In this document: one piece after another, positions 27,282 to 36,956 of the stretch
How positions within the stretch are numbered: position 1 is the first letter of the stretch
Layout of the letters: each line of letters begins with the position of its first letter
NCBI GenBank assembly: GCA_947651225.1
Contig: CANSYK010000017.1
Coordinates: 1-55,105 of the forward strand
Direction of reading: 5' to 3'
DNA from: an uncultured bacterium
GTDB taxonomy: Bacteria > Bacillota > Clostridia > Lachnospirales > Lachnospiraceae
DNA: 55,105 bases
The notes under the pieces: generated by a model
Told to the model about the DNA's origin: nothing
What the model saw: only the letters and a program-made list of their open reading frames with translations
The model's database searches: none
Made by a program: the position numbers and the translations under genes

Positions 27282-28473
27282 CTGCGGCCTCCTGTTCCCG
27301 TAATCTTATATACTGGTACTGTTTTGCTTCTTTTCCCTCTGTAACAACAGCATCCAATTCAGAAAAGATGTCATATACATCACTTACCGTAAAATCACGA
27401 CCGGCAAGACCGTAAATATAGTTCACAGTTTCAATCATCACTTTATAACGGAAAAGCCCTGCTAAAACTTCGCTTCCAAGCGGTCCGCCATTGCCATTAT
27501 AACTTTCACAACGGTCCATAATAGCAACTGCCTTACAGTTCTTTAATGCCTCCGCAATTTCCTTTGCTGGAAATGGACGAAATACCCGAAGCTTTAATAC
27601 ACCAACTTTCCAGCCCTTTTCCCGAAGATCATCGACCGCCTGTTTTGCTGTCCCGGCTGCAGAACCCATAATCAGCATGATATAATCTGCATCTTCTGTC
27701 CTGTATTCTTCAAAAAGCCCATATTCCCTTCCGGAAATATCTTTAAACTTCTTTGCAACCTCTAAAATGACTTCCTTTGCATTCTCTAAAGCAATCTCCT
27801 GATTCTTTTTTGCTTCCATTGCATAATTGCTGACAGAATACGGTCCGACAGCAATCGGTTTTCCCGGATTTAGCAGATATTCTTCCGGGTAGTATTCCCC
27901 AACGAAATCTTTTACAAGAGAATCCTCTAAAAGCGTAATATTTTCTACCGCATGGCTTGTAATAAATCCATCCTGGCAAACCATAACTGGAAGATGTACC
28001 TTTTCATTTTCTGCAATGGGATAAGCCTGAATAAAGTTATCATATGCTTCCTGATTATTTTCCGCATAAATCTGAATCCAACCAGTATCTCTTGCACCCA
28101 TGCCATCAGAATGGTCACAGTTAATATTAATCGGTCCAGACAAGGTACGGTTTACCAAAGCCAGAACAAGCGGCATACGGTTGGAAGCTGCCAAAAGAAG
28201 TTCTTCCCACATCAATGCCAGACCTGCAGAAGAAGTTGCTGTAAGACTCCTTGCTCCAGCCGCTTCTGCGCCAATTGTCGCACTCATTGCAGAATGCTCA
28301 CTCTCTACCGGAATAAATTCGGTATCAATTTCCCCATTTGCTATGTAAGTTGAAACCATCTGCGGAATCTCAGTAGAAGGGGTAATCGGAAATGCCGGCA
28401 TAACATCCGGGTTTACCTGACGGATTGCAAAAGCCACCGCCTCATTTCCTGACATACGTTCTTTTATTGCCAT
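27268..28473 (-). CDS. porA: Pyruvate:ferredoxin oxidoreductase alpha subunit
   Basis: 401 residues. N-terminal pyrimidine-binding TPP domain (AFPITPSTEIPQ, ESEHSAMSATIGAEAAGAR) and the C-terminal transketolase-like domain (LRVFRPFPAKEIAEAL). The QVNPDVMPAFPITPSTEI part is typical of the pyruvate-specific PorA type rather than the 2-oxoglutarate type, though 2-ketoisovalerate cannot be excluded. It overlaps porD by one base and porB by 14 nt, so the genes are translated together. Confidence 0.92.
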   Translation of the reverse strand: MAIKERMSGNEAVAFAIRQVNPDVMPAFPITPSTEIPQMVSTYIANGEIDTEFIPVESEHSAMSATIGAEAAGARSLTATSSAGLALMWEELLLAASNRMPLVLALVNRTLSGPININCDHSDGMGARDTGWIQIYAENNQEAYDNFIQAYPIAENEKVHLPVMVCQDGFITSHAVENITLLEDSLVKDFVGEYYPEEYLLNPGKPIAVGPYSVSNYAMEAKKNQEIALENAKEVILEVAKKFKDISGREYGLFEEYRTEDADYIMLIMGSAAGTAKQAVDDLREKGWKVGVLKLRVFRPFPAKEIAEALKNCKAVAIMDRCESYNGNGGPLGSEVLAGLFRYKVMIETVNYIYGLAGRDFTVSDVYDIFSELDAVVTEGKEAKQYQYIRLREQEAADERL

Positions 28474-28778
28474 TATTCCACTCCCTCCTTCATTTCAATT
28501 GCTCCAAATGGACAGACATCCGCACAAATTCCACAGCCTTTACAATGATCCATATCAAAGGCAAAACGCTCCCCGTTTTTTATCGGAATGCTGGAATCCG
28601 GGCATACTGGGGCGCAAAGCAGACACTGCTTGCATTTGTCTTCATAAAAGATCGGAGTATTTGTCCTCCACTCACCTGTATTAAAATATTTGGAAGTGCC
28701 ACCCGCAAACATCATCAGCCCTTCTGTAAGCTGTTCATGGGGCGTTTTCTCATTAATCTTTGTCACATCAGTTCTCAT
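28473..28778 (-). CDS. porD: Pyruvate:ferredoxin oxidoreductase delta subunit
   Basis: 101 residues with two 4Fe-4S motifs, CKQCLLCAPVCP and CKGCGICADVCP. It carries electrons from the TPP centre to external ferredoxin. Its N-terminal 45 residues hold the usual FNTGEWRTNTPI lead. It is third-last in porC-D-A-B; a 70-nt gap with a small hairpin (GAACGC region) separates it from porC. Confidence 0.92.
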   Translation of the reverse strand: MRTDVTKINEKTPHEQLTEGLMMFAGGTSKYFNTGEWRTNTPIFYEDKCKQCLLCAPVCPDSSIPIKNGERFAFDMDHCKGCGICADVCPFGAIEMKEGVE

Positions 28779-28848
28779 TTTTAGTCTCCTACATTTTGAT
28801 CCATAATGTAAAGAACACGGATTTTGCGTTCTTCTTAGGTGCGCTTTT

Positions 28849-29457
28849 TTAAGCGGAAAGACTCATATTCCCTGTCTCAATTGCTTCTTCCACTTGATCG
28901 AAAGCCATTTCCAGAGCTTTCATATTTCCATCAATCACCTCTGGCTTCTTCACAAATTTATGTTGATAGGAAGCCCGCATCTCTTTAATGAATTTCTCCC
29001 TTGGCATAACCTTACTTACAGCAACCGCTGCGGCAAGCATTGGAGAATTCGGGAAATTCTTTCCTAATGTTTCTACCGAAATCTTTCTTGCGTCAATCGT
29101 ATAAACACGTCCCTCATAACCATTTAGATGCTTAAGAATCTCTTCCTTTGACTTTGCTGTATTGACAATAATTGCCCCGCTCTTTTTTAAGCCTGCTGTC
29201 ACTTCAACAGATCCGAGCAATGTTTCATCTACCACAACCACAAAATCCGGATGGTATATATTGGAATGAACACGGATTTTTTCAGAACTAATCCGATTGT
29301 ATGCTGTAATCGGTGCACCCATACGCTCTGGGCCGTACTCTGGAAACCCTTGCACATTACGCCCTGTTTTAAATGCCACATCCGCAAGAAGTAAAGCTGC
29401 TGTTTTCGCTCCCTGGCCGCCGCGGCCATGCCATCTGATTTCAATTCCGTTTTTCAT
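28849..29457 (-). CDS. porC: Pyruvate:ferredoxin oxidoreductase gamma subunit
   Basis: 202 residues, first gene of the operon. The start IRWHGRGGQGAKTAALLLADVAF and EYGPERMGAPITAYNRIS are hallmarks of the gamma subunit. The order gamma-delta-alpha-beta is that of the archaeal-type four-subunit enzyme rather than the single-chain clostridial PFOR. AAGGAG lies 11 nt before the ATG. Confidence 0.92.
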   Translation of the reverse strand: MKNGIEIRWHGRGGQGAKTAALLLADVAFKTGRNVQGFPEYGPERMGAPITAYNRISSEKIRVHSNIYHPDFVVVVDETLLGSVEVTAGLKKSGAIIVNTAKSKEEILKHLNGYEGRVYTIDARKISVETLGKNFPNSPMLAAAVAVSKVMPREKFIKEMRASYQHKFVKKPEVIDGNMKALEMAFDQVEEAIETGNMSLSA

Positions 29458-29570
29458 AATTCTGTTTTCTCCTTTTTACTGTGATGAATCTTTGTTGCCT
29501 TCCACATTTTGAGCACAGGCTGGACAGTAACATTCTTCATCATAAGATATTCTTTTTCTCAACTCTTTCT

Positions 29571-29598
29571 ATTATAATGAGCTTTTAGAAAATGTAAA
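29571..29598 (-). promoter_or_regulatory. Promoter of porCDAB
   Basis: Minus strand TTTACA (29593-29598), 16-nt spacer, TATAAT (29571-29576). Leader about 105 nt. Confidence 0.6.
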
Positions 29599-29746
29599 GA
29601 CTTTTTTTCATTTTAAAGATGAATTTTTTTCATTTTGGAAACACAAAATTGCGACAATTTTTTTCTTCTATCAATATCTGGCGGCTTTTCTATATTATAC
29701 CAATTATTTTATCCAACCATCCAAAACACGAAATCCTGTGTAGCAG

Positions 29747-29871
29747 TTTTGCATTTCACTATGTTAAATACTGATACAGCGCCGGATACACGCTGCAAAA
29801 CAGCATAACTTCCTATGTGTATCCGTGCGCATCCATTATAGTTAACGCATGTATTTTATGAATTAACTATA
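29747..29871. other. Possible pseudoknotted structured RNA in intergenic region
   Basis: Two perfect stems interleave: GTTTTGCA (29747-29754) with TGCAAAAC (29794-29801), and CGGATACAC (29783-29791) with GTGTATCCG (29817-29825). The order A-B-A'-B' is that of an H-type pseudoknot. A third hairpin TATAGTTAA (29837-29845) with TTAACTATA (29863-29871) follows. The 540-nt gap (29458-29995) has no gene. Strand is not determined; on the minus strand it would be the 3' region of the broken histidine kinase gene. Confidence 0.35.
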
Positions 29872-29995
29872 GAATTAGTCTTTCTGGATGTTCCCTTTGC
29901 AGGGAAAGAATTCTTTTGTCATCCTCACATATATAGATTGGAAGCAAGATTTTTCCCTCCTGTTTTTTTGCCGTTCTTTGGTAAATATAACAACT

Positions 29996-31364
29996 CTATT
30001 TTTCCTGTATTTTTAATTCCTGAATAAAATACCCTTCCTGAATTGTAGTGAGGGAAGAGATATTTTCATACCCTTCTAAAATTTTTTTGTAGTTTGCAAG
30101 GCCGATTCCTCTGTCAGTACCCTTTGTAGAATAGCCCTCCAGCCATATTTTGTGAAAATCTATATTGGAATAAGGCCTGTTTTTAACCCGAAATGTGGTA
30201 TAATTTTTTTGATGGCTAATCATAATGTCTATCTGCGGCTTTTCTTTTTCCCTGACTTCATCAATCGCATTGTCAATCAGTATTCCAAGGCATCTGCACA
30301 AATCTGTACTCCGAAAACGGATGTTTTGAAATGGATAGATGACTTCCAAGGTGCAACAAATCTGTTCCTTTTGCATTTGCTCCATTTTGCTAAGAAGCAG
30401 CCCTTTAAGTTCCGGCATTTGAACATTGCCAAGCTGCGTCAGCATATGTATCTGTCCGCCTACCTGGTTGTCAAAATTTACAGTCATATCCTGAATAAAA
30501 TTCTGGATTGCTTCCATATCCCCCCTCTTTTGCCTGAAGATACATTCCTGACATCATATTTTTATAATCGTGGCGAAACCGCCGCATCTCTTTTTGTAAA
30601 TTTTCCAGATTTTCAATATAGGAATTTTGCTGTTGCAAACTGACCTGTTGTATTTCAAGTTTTTGTTTCTGTAGTTCTTCGTGCCTTATATACATAAAGA
30701 AAATATAGATGATAAAAAGCATCATCAGGGAAATGATGGCATTTTTGTCACCGACTTTCCCCAATGTCTGAATCAGGAGCTGAATTCCCTTGATTAATAC
30801 AGGATACAAGCTTAACAGGGCGATACTTTTAAAATGGAGATTTGCCATATCAATCCAGTGCCGTATAACTCTCCCCATGCTAACCCTGTTACATAGGAAA
30901 ATCACAAGTATTTCTATTACCGGGATAATTCCCCATAAGTAGAAAAAATAGAGCAGACGTTCCTTTAAATCGTCCAGACGAAAAAATACATCTGGGATAA
31001 ATGCGTTGACAAGCTCTGTTGTAAAGGTGTCTATCATAGATAAGAAAATAGTTGCCATCCATGAACTTTGCAGCGGCTTATCATATAGCCGCCACAAAGT
31101 AAACATATTTCCCGCCAATATAATGTATTCCATCAGAATAGTTCCAATATTGTATTTCCAGGAGAATATTCCAAAAATGTAAAATGCTGCGCCAATGACT
31201 GCTTCCATTATTATCAGTGTAATAATAAAGAGGATTGTTCTGCAAAAACACAGTCTGCCATGGAGAAACCGCCATTTTAGAAAAACAGAAACCATCAGTA
31301 TATTCAGTACAGTTGATAAAAGTATACTAAATATGTTGCCATAAACTAATTCGATGAAACGCAT
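29996..31364 (-). pseudogene. AgrC-like sensor histidine kinase, frameshifted at a G run
   Basis: Two frames together make one GHKL-type kinase. The first (30471-31364) has about six membrane segments (1-230) and the dimerisation helix with the phospho-acceptor His265 in RRFRHDYKN. The second (29996-30517) holds the HATPase domain with LGILIDNAIDEV, NRPYSN and GIGLANYKKIL. They separate at a run of six G (minus strand, 30525-30520): with five G the sequence reads EGDMEAIQNF without interruption. The total of 1369 nt is one more than a multiple of three, agreeing with a single inserted base and a 455-residue original. No response regulator, AgrB or AgrD lies next to it. It could be a real null allele, a phase-variable switch or a sequence error. 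Confidence 0.75.
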
Positions 31365-31426
31365 ATTTGACCAATCCTTTTCCGTTCTGTTTTTTATAAC
31401 AGTAACGGAAAGCCTCTTGCCTTAGA

Positions 31427-32395
31427 TTATTTCGCTACAGTTACCGTTGCTTTCAAACTTTTTCCACCGGCTATTTTTGCTGTAACTACAGCTTTTCCAG
31501 ACTTCTTTGCATGAAGTGTCCCATCTCCATCAACAGATAAGACCGATTTTTTAGAAGAACTCCATGTAATCTTTTTTAACAAAATGCCTTCTGTTACATT
31601 CTTTCCTGCCATAATGCCCGGGTAAGTAATTTTTTTCACAACATATATTTTTTTTGACTTTCCCATTTTTAAGGAAGCCGGGGCTTTGATTTTAGCAGCG
31701 CCTGCACACTTGGACTGAACCTCTATTGTCTGAATCTGCCTGCCGCTAAGGGATGATTTTTTCTCATCTAAACCGCTTTGGAAACTAAATTCTGCAGATA
31801 CCCCATACCATCCTCCAGTAGCTCTTTGGAAAGAACCAAGCCCAATATATTGGTAAGACGGGTTAATCAGACTTTCATAATGTCCGGTAACAGCATTCGT
31901 ATTCTGGTTTACCCAATCGTTTTTCTCACCATACCATTGCTCAATTCCCTGCATCAGCCCACTATTGTTCCATGCCAGGTTTTCAGCCCAGCTCTGCTCT
32001 TTTTTATAATTAATACTAAAGCAGGATTTACCATTCGGCCTTGTGTGATCTTCATTCACTGTTGCTTCAACTGCACGAAGTTGTGCAATCCATTCCAGCT
32101 CAGACGACCATTTGATTGCAACATAGTCATCTGGCGAAAGCTTTTTTCCCGTAGCGGGATTAATATACTTCTTCTCACATGCTTCTTTACGGATGGCATT
32201 GATTCGTTTCAGAATTTTATTCTTGGCTACATTTTCATAATTTCCAATAACACCAACAAGCTCGTTGTCTTGCGAAGCCTTTGTTACATCTGCTTTTCTT
32301 GGTGATGCTGCCTGTGAAATGCCTCCAGTTTGGATCAATATCATGCCAGAAACCATCAGACAAGCAAGAGCTTTTTTTCCTGTTTGTAAATTCAT
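31427..32395 (-). CDS. Secreted CAP/SCP-domain protein with Ig-like tail
   Basis: 322 residues. Signal peptide about 1-29. The CAP (SCP/PR-1/YkwD) domain at about 55-205 shows VEATVNEDHTRPNG, SWAENLAW, and VTGHYESLINPSYQYIGLG. The C-terminal 90 residues are a Big_2-like beta domain (ITWSSSKKSVLSVDGDGTLHAKKSGKAVVTAKI). Function of bacterial CAP proteins is mostly unknown. The gene begins 7 nt after a GAGG site that directly follows the 38-nt hairpin also found before the histidine kinase at 37042. Confidence 0.85.
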   Translation of the reverse strand: MNLQTGKKALACLMVSGMILIQTGGISQAASPRKADVTKASQDNELVGVIGNYENVAKNKILKRINAIRKEACEKKYINPATGKKLSPDDYVAIKWSSELEWIAQLRAVEATVNEDHTRPNGKSCFSINYKKEQSWAENLAWNNSGLMQGIEQWYGEKNDWVNQNTNAVTGHYESLINPSYQYIGLGSFQRATGGWYGVSAEFSFQSGLDEKKSSLSGRQIQTIEVQSKCAGAAKIKAPASLKMGKSKKIYVVKKITYPGIMAGKNVTEGILLKKITWSSSKKSVLSVDGDGTLHAKKSGKAVVTAKIAGGKSLKATVTVAK

Positions 32396-32401
32396 TACTA
32401 T

Positions 32402-32480
32402 ACCTCGTCTTTCTCAATTTTGAATGCCCTCTCAAAATTGAGAAAGCATTAATAAGTAGTTTGAAAGGAACTTTCAAACT
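32402..32480 (-). promoter_or_regulatory. Leader hairpin block, copy A
   Basis: On the minus strand a 15-bp perfect stem CTTTCTCAATTTTGA (32446-32432) with TCAAAATTGAGAAAG (32423-32409) and loop GAGGGCAT, then ACGAGG, the ribosome site of the CAP-domain gene. Upstream is a second hairpin AGTTTGAAAG/CTTTCAAACT (about 32480-32458). The main hairpin and its flanks are identical to copy B at 36991-37034. Confidence 0.7.
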
Positions 32481-32681
32481 TTTTACCTCTCCATTTTTCA
32501 CTGTTATCAAAGTTATTTTAACAGAAAAGAAGGAAACATGTCAATTCGCACGGGAGTTTGACAGTCTAATAGCATAAGTACCACAAAGCCTTGAAATATC
32601 ATAGCTTCTTTGCATTTGATTGTTGATTTATCTCTGATTATATTCACAAATGAAAAAATGTCAGAAGAAAACAAAATCCTC

Positions 32682-32718
32682 AAAAATATGGCAGGTTCCC
32701 CTTACAGAACCTGCCATA
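32682..32718 (-). terminator. Terminator of the Rpn-like gene
   Basis: A 12-bp perfect stem TATGGCAGGTTC (32687-32698) with GAACCTGCCATA (32707-32718); on the minus strand it runs into TTTTTG. The rest of 32396-32752 is AT-rich and has no gene. Confidence 0.7.
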
Positions 32719-32752
32719 CCATGCACCTGTTTCTATACATTATAACATCACC

Positions 32753-33460
32753 TTACAGATATTGATCTGCCTCTTCATCAGACAAATGATACTGGCTTAT
32801 GATTGCCGTCCGTATCACATCATTATCATGCCCTAAACTGCGGAGAAGGAGAACCGAACCTTTAATCCCTTCATGAATCCCCTCTTTTTTTCCTTCTGCT
32901 TTTCCTTCTGCTTTTGCTTCTTTTCTTATCTTTATTTCAAGCATACGCTCCCGTTCCGCTATTATCGGCTCTATAATCGGCTCCATTATTTCAAGCAATG
33001 CCTCACTCATGATATCATCCCCCTTCAGTTTTTCTATCATCTGCTCATTTGCCCTCAGGCACACTTCCAAAACGGAATCCGCAAACTCTTTGTCCAGTTT
33101 CCCTTTCAGTCGGCTGGTGTCCGTCAGCAGTCTGCGCATATCCTCAGCTTTCCTTCCGTCCGAAGTCTCCCCATAAGATTTATAGAGTCCTGCATAGGCT
33201 TCTGATTTATAAAAACTGTCGATATCAAGCTGCTGTTTTGGTGACTTGTACTCCCATATATTATATTTCCTGAATATCTCCCCTATTTCATTCCCTATAT
33301 TCCCAGCTTCCTCCTTCCTTATCACCAGAAGGTCAATCTGCAGCGGTTTTGTGTTCAGGTTATGTTCCTTTTCAAACAGAAGCCATTCCCTGTACTCTTT
33401 AAGTTCAAGCTGCATTGCACTGACAAATGCAGGATGCCACTGGATGTTTGTATTTTTCAT
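32753..33460 (-). CDS. Rpn/PD-(D/E)XK nuclease-like protein
   Basis: 235 residues. The front part has a PD-(D/E)XK-like core: LQIDLLVI, an acidic helix IGEIFRKY, and IWEYKSPKQQLDIDSFY, in which the aspartate and E-x-K fit a nuclease site. The C-terminal region is a charged helix with repeats of KAEGKAEGKKEG, seen in Rpn-type recombination-promoting nucleases and related Lachnospiraceae proteins present in many copies. Role unknown; such genes often move or multiply. Promoter TTGTAA-16-TATAAT on the minus strand at 33486-33513. Confidence 0.65.
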   Translation of the reverse strand: MKNTNIQWHPAFVSAMQLELKEYREWLLFEKEHNLNTKPLQIDLLVIRKEEAGNIGNEIGEIFRKYNIWEYKSPKQQLDIDSFYKSEAYAGLYKSYGETSDGRKAEDMRRLLTDTSRLKGKLDKEFADSVLEVCLRANEQMIEKLKGDDIMSEALLEIMEPIIEPIIAERERMLEIKIRKEAKAEGKAEGKKEGIHEGIKGSVLLLRSLGHDNDVIRTAIISQYHLSDEEADQYL

Positions 33461-33674
33461 TGCCTGCCCCTTTCCCTGTTATTTTATTATACCACATCTG
33501 CCACTTTTTACAATGGTGCGTTTTAAAGACAGCCCGGTAAAATAAGCATAAAATAAGGGAATCTTTCAAAGAAGTCCCTAATGGAAGATAGCGTCTAAAA
33601 TATTTCTTTTTTACTATGTTATTCCGAAGTAGATTGTATCATTAAAAGTAAATAGAAAAAGCTGTATTCTCCAC

Positions 33675-33838
33675 TAAAATATGTTTGAAAATTGCTTTTT
33701 ACAAGATGTACTTCTCACTTTGTGGGAGATTTGGCTCAAATTTTGAAAGTGTAATGGTCTACATTGACTAAATTTGGGGCAAATATAGAGCAAAGCATAA
33801 AGTGCAGATTGTAAGAATGAATTTCCAAACACGCTTTA
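33675..33838. mobile_element. 164-bp miniature inverted-repeat element, family A copy 2
   Basis: The complement of this stretch aligns over its whole 164 bp with copy 1 at 15671-15834. The right terminal repeat is well kept (TTTCCAAACACGCTTTA); the left one has drifted (TAAAATATGTTTGAAAA). It lies alone in a 600-nt gene-free stretch (33461-34060) in front of the ABC transporter operon. The rest of that stretch shows only a TATAAT at 34025-34030 without a good -35. Confidence 0.7.
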
Positions 33839-34060
33839 TAGCATGTTTGAGAGTAAAATTTCCTAAAAATATATTATACACCTTGAATGTCCAGGATATT
33901 TTCAATTTTTTTCATACGTAGAACCTTTGTTATGCGACAGCTACGCCATATCTAACGGAAATATTTTACATTATGGCATGGAGAAATTGCCTGATTTACT
34001 CATTCGCTTTTTTACCTGCAGGAGTATAATCTATTCATCAAACAAAAAGGAGATTTTACT

Positions 34061-34810
34061 ATGACTGCATTATTAGAAGCGAAAGAAGTTACAAAAACCT
34101 ATAAGAAGGCTGGGCGTCCCAGCTTAAAAAAAGTATCTTTTCGTGTTGTGGAAGGAGAGTTTATTGGTATTATGGGAGCCTCTGGCTCTGGAAAGACAAC
34201 TTTACTGAATGTGCTTTCTACTATCGACACTCCCACGGGCGGGGATATTTGGATTAACGGCATAAACCTAAAAAAACTGGGGCATACAAGCGCCGCCGAC
34301 TTCCGAAAAGATAATCTGGGCTTTATTTTTCAAGAGTATTTTTTACTTGACAGCCTTACCATCCGTGAGAATATATCTGTCCCTCTTACCCTTCAGAAAC
34401 TGCCGCCTAAAAAAATCGAAAGCATGGTGCGGAGTTTGGCTGAAAGATTTGGCATTGCCTCACAGCTGAACAAATATCCCAGTGAATTATCCGGCGGCCA
34501 ACGACAAAGGGCATCGGCTGCAAGAGCCATTGTAAAACAGCCAAGTATTTTGTTTGCGGATGAACCTACTGGGGCTTTAGATTCCAGTTCAGCTACAGAA
34601 CTGTTAAATGCTTTGCAGGAAGCCAACCAGGAATTGCATACGACGATACTGATGGTTACTCATGATGCCTATGCAGCAAGTTTTGCAAATCGCATTTTAA
34701 TTTTCAAAGATGGCTGCATCATCAAGGAACTGTGTAAGGATAATGGCAACAGGCGTGCCTTTTATGAATCCATCACCAGTGAAATTGCAAAATTAGATAC
34801 AGAACGATAA
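34061..34810 (+). CDS. ABC transporter ATP-binding protein, BceA/MacB type
   Basis: 249 residues with Walker A GASGSGKTT (about 39-47), signature LSGGQRQR, Walker B ILFADEPTG and the switch histidine in MVTHD. The sequence is that of the peptide-antibiotic exporters (BceA type). The FtsX-like permease follows after 12 nt. AAAGGAG is 9 nt before the ATG. Confidence 0.92.
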   Translation: MTALLEAKEVTKTYKKAGRPSLKKVSFRVVEGEFIGIMGASGSGKTTLLNVLSTIDTPTGGDIWINGINLKKLGHTSAADFRKDNLGFIFQEYFLLDSLTIRENISVPLTLQKLPPKKIESMVRSLAERFGIASQLNKYPSELSGGQRQRASAARAIVKQPSILFADEPTGALDSSSATELLNALQEANQELHTTILMVTHDAYAASFANRILIFKDGCIIKELCKDNGNRRAFYESITSEIAKLDTER

Positions 34811-34822
34811 GGGGGCGAAATC

Positions 34823-36829
34823 ATGAATACTTTATCTATGGCATTGAAAAATCTGAGGAATCATTTTTCATTTTATGCGCTCTATTTATTCTCTGTGTCC
34901 CTTGTAATCACTGTCTTTTTTGCATTTACATCATTCTCCATGAACTATATAATGCTTGAGAAAATATCTGCCGATGGTCGGGTAGAGTCGATGTGCAGGG
35001 ATGTTTCCGTATTTTTAATGGCATTTGTAGTGTTTTATATGGCATATTCCAATCGTTTCTTTCTGAAACGCCGTACAAAAGAACTTGGCATTTACGCACT
35101 GCTGGGCTATCGGAAAACCACCATATTATCTTTGCTTACCTTTGAAAATATTCTTGTATGCTGCGGCGCTTTTTTTGCTGGCTTGCTTTTGGGAGCAATC
35201 GCACATAAATACATTATAATTGGAATTACAGCTCTTTTGAATCTTTCGGTTGACAGCTCACAGATACCGCTTTTTAATATCAATGCTATCGTAAAAACTG
35301 CTTGTTTCATTTTATTAGTCGTTTTTGTCCTGTGCGTTTCAAACGGCAGATTCCTTTTCAAAACCTCCCTTATGGAATTAATACGTTTTGAAAAGAAAGC
35401 GGAAAAATCCATGAAATTCCACCGCTTGCCTGCTTTACTTGGCCTCATAATGACTTTATCGGGTTACGGATTAGCCCTGGATATTCTCCGAAGTTCAAAA
35501 TCTTTATGGATTTCCATTGGATTCTATCCTATTGGTATGCTGACAGTAATGCTCATTGTAATTGGCACAATATTTTTTATTTCATCTTTTCTGCCTTACG
35601 CAATAAAAAAAAGCAAAAGCAATAAACGTGCTTTCTACACAGAAACAAAAATAATTACAACGCCAAATTTTATTTATCGTATCCGCTCTAATTCAAAGAC
35701 TTTGATTATGCTTACTTTGCTTTCTGCGGCTACATTATCTATATCAAGTGTCATGGCTTTGACCGTATATTATCCGATTGCTGCCGTATCCCGTGTTGCT
35801 CCGTCAGAAATTGAGTTCAGGATTGAAGATGACGCTCAGGTAGATGTGGCTAAACAAATTGTTAGCCAATATGCCGTTGGTCATGTAACTTTTATCCAAA
35901 CAGATCTTTACAAAGTCAAATCATCTGCTTCGCAGCTTCCTATGGAATATAGTGTCGGCACTGCAAAAGGGGATGCGGATAACGAAAAAATCCTGCGAGA
36001 AACCGGATTTGAATGTATCTCATATACAAACTACCTTTCACTTTTGCAGGCACAGCATAAAGATCGTGCAGCGGCCTCACTTCCAGAGCTGCGTGATAAA
36101 GAATGTATTTTAGTTAAGTACCAACCAGGCGATGATAACAGCACTGAAACCGGCAACACGTATCCTCTGCTAATAAATGGTGATTATGTACCAGTAACTG
36201 TAAAAGAAATTACACTTGATAACCCTCTGTCTTTTGCAAATAGTATCGGCACTCTGATTGTCAGTGACGGCATTTACAACCAGATAAAAGCATCTGCAAC
36301 ACCAATAACACGCATTTTGAGCATTAACGGAAAAGCTATAGAAGATAATGAAACCTTATATGCAGAAATCAGTAATATGCTTAATCAAAGCCCTTATTTG
36401 CAAGGACATTCCCACAGAATAAATGAACTGTTTTCCTTGAACAGCTCCACCTTCCTGCTGATTGGATTTCTCGTTGTCCTGTTCTTTATTGCAACAGGAA
36501 GTATTTTGTACTTCAATAATATGTCCGCTATTTCTGATACAAAATCCGATTATGAAATCCTGATGAAAATGGGGTATACCAATCGGCGAATTAAGAAAAT
36601 AATCAAAAAACAGGTACTAACTTTTTACAGCATACCATTTATCCTTGGAATGTCAGACTGTATTTTTGCAACGATTGTATATAAAACAGGGTTAATGCAA
36701 AACCTGCTCGGAAACACATTGATTCAATATGTGCCAGTTATCCTCTCCATAGCATTGACAGCGCTTATATATTTGATATACTATTTTCTTACGGTTCGTA
36801 CCTGCTGCAAAGCAGTATGCAAGCAATAA
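34823..36829 (+). CDS. FtsX-like permease, BceB type
   Basis: 668 residues, close to the usual BceB length. About ten membrane segments. The large extracellular domain lies between segments seven and eight at about 320-535, where such proteins bind bacitracin- or lantibiotic-target complexes. FtsX motifs are seen in FFLKRRTKELGIYALLGYRKTTI and SDYEILMKMGYTNRRIKKII. With the ATPase it should form a detoxification or antibiotic-sensing module together with the kinase and regulator at 37042-39193. Confidence 0.88.
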   Translation: MNTLSMALKNLRNHFSFYALYLFSVSLVITVFFAFTSFSMNYIMLEKISADGRVESMCRDVSVFLMAFVVFYMAYSNRFFLKRRTKELGIYALLGYRKTTILSLLTFENILVCCGAFFAGLLLGAIAHKYIIIGITALLNLSVDSSQIPLFNINAIVKTACFILLVVFVLCVSNGRFLFKTSLMELIRFEKKAEKSMKFHRLPALLGLIMTLSGYGLALDILRSSKSLWISIGFYPIGMLTVMLIVIGTIFFISSFLPYAIKKSKSNKRAFYTETKIITTPNFIYRIRSNSKTLIMLTLLSAATLSISSVMALTVYYPIAAVSRVAPSEIEFRIEDDAQVDVAKQIVSQYAVGHVTFIQTDLYKVKSSASQLPMEYSVGTAKGDADNEKILRETGFECISYTNYLSLLQAQHKDRAAASLPELRDKECILVKYQPGDDNSTETGNTYPLLINGDYVPVTVKEITLDNPLSFANSIGTLIVSDGIYNQIKASATPITRILSINGKAIEDNETLYAEISNMLNQSPYLQGHSHRINELFSLNSSTFLLIGFLVVLFFIATGSILYFNNMSAISDTKSDYEILMKMGYTNRRIKKIIKKQVLTFYSIPFILGMSDCIFATIVYKTGLMQNLLGNTLIQYVPVILSIALTALIYLIYYFLTVRTCCKAVCKQ

Positions 36830-36956
36830 TGTTTTGGCTATGCTATGAATGGCGTTTTCATTGCAAGGTTGATTTGGACTTAAGTGCCATGTAACATAAT
36901 GGACAATTCTACTTTAAGAACTGCCTGGAAATTGTTTTAGGAACCGCAAACGCTCA

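Noticed and set aside
32235-32510. Frame of 91 residues overlapping the CAP-domain gene start
   Set aside because: Out of frame with a well-supported secreted protein. It contains the shared leader hairpin but no sign of being translated to its end.
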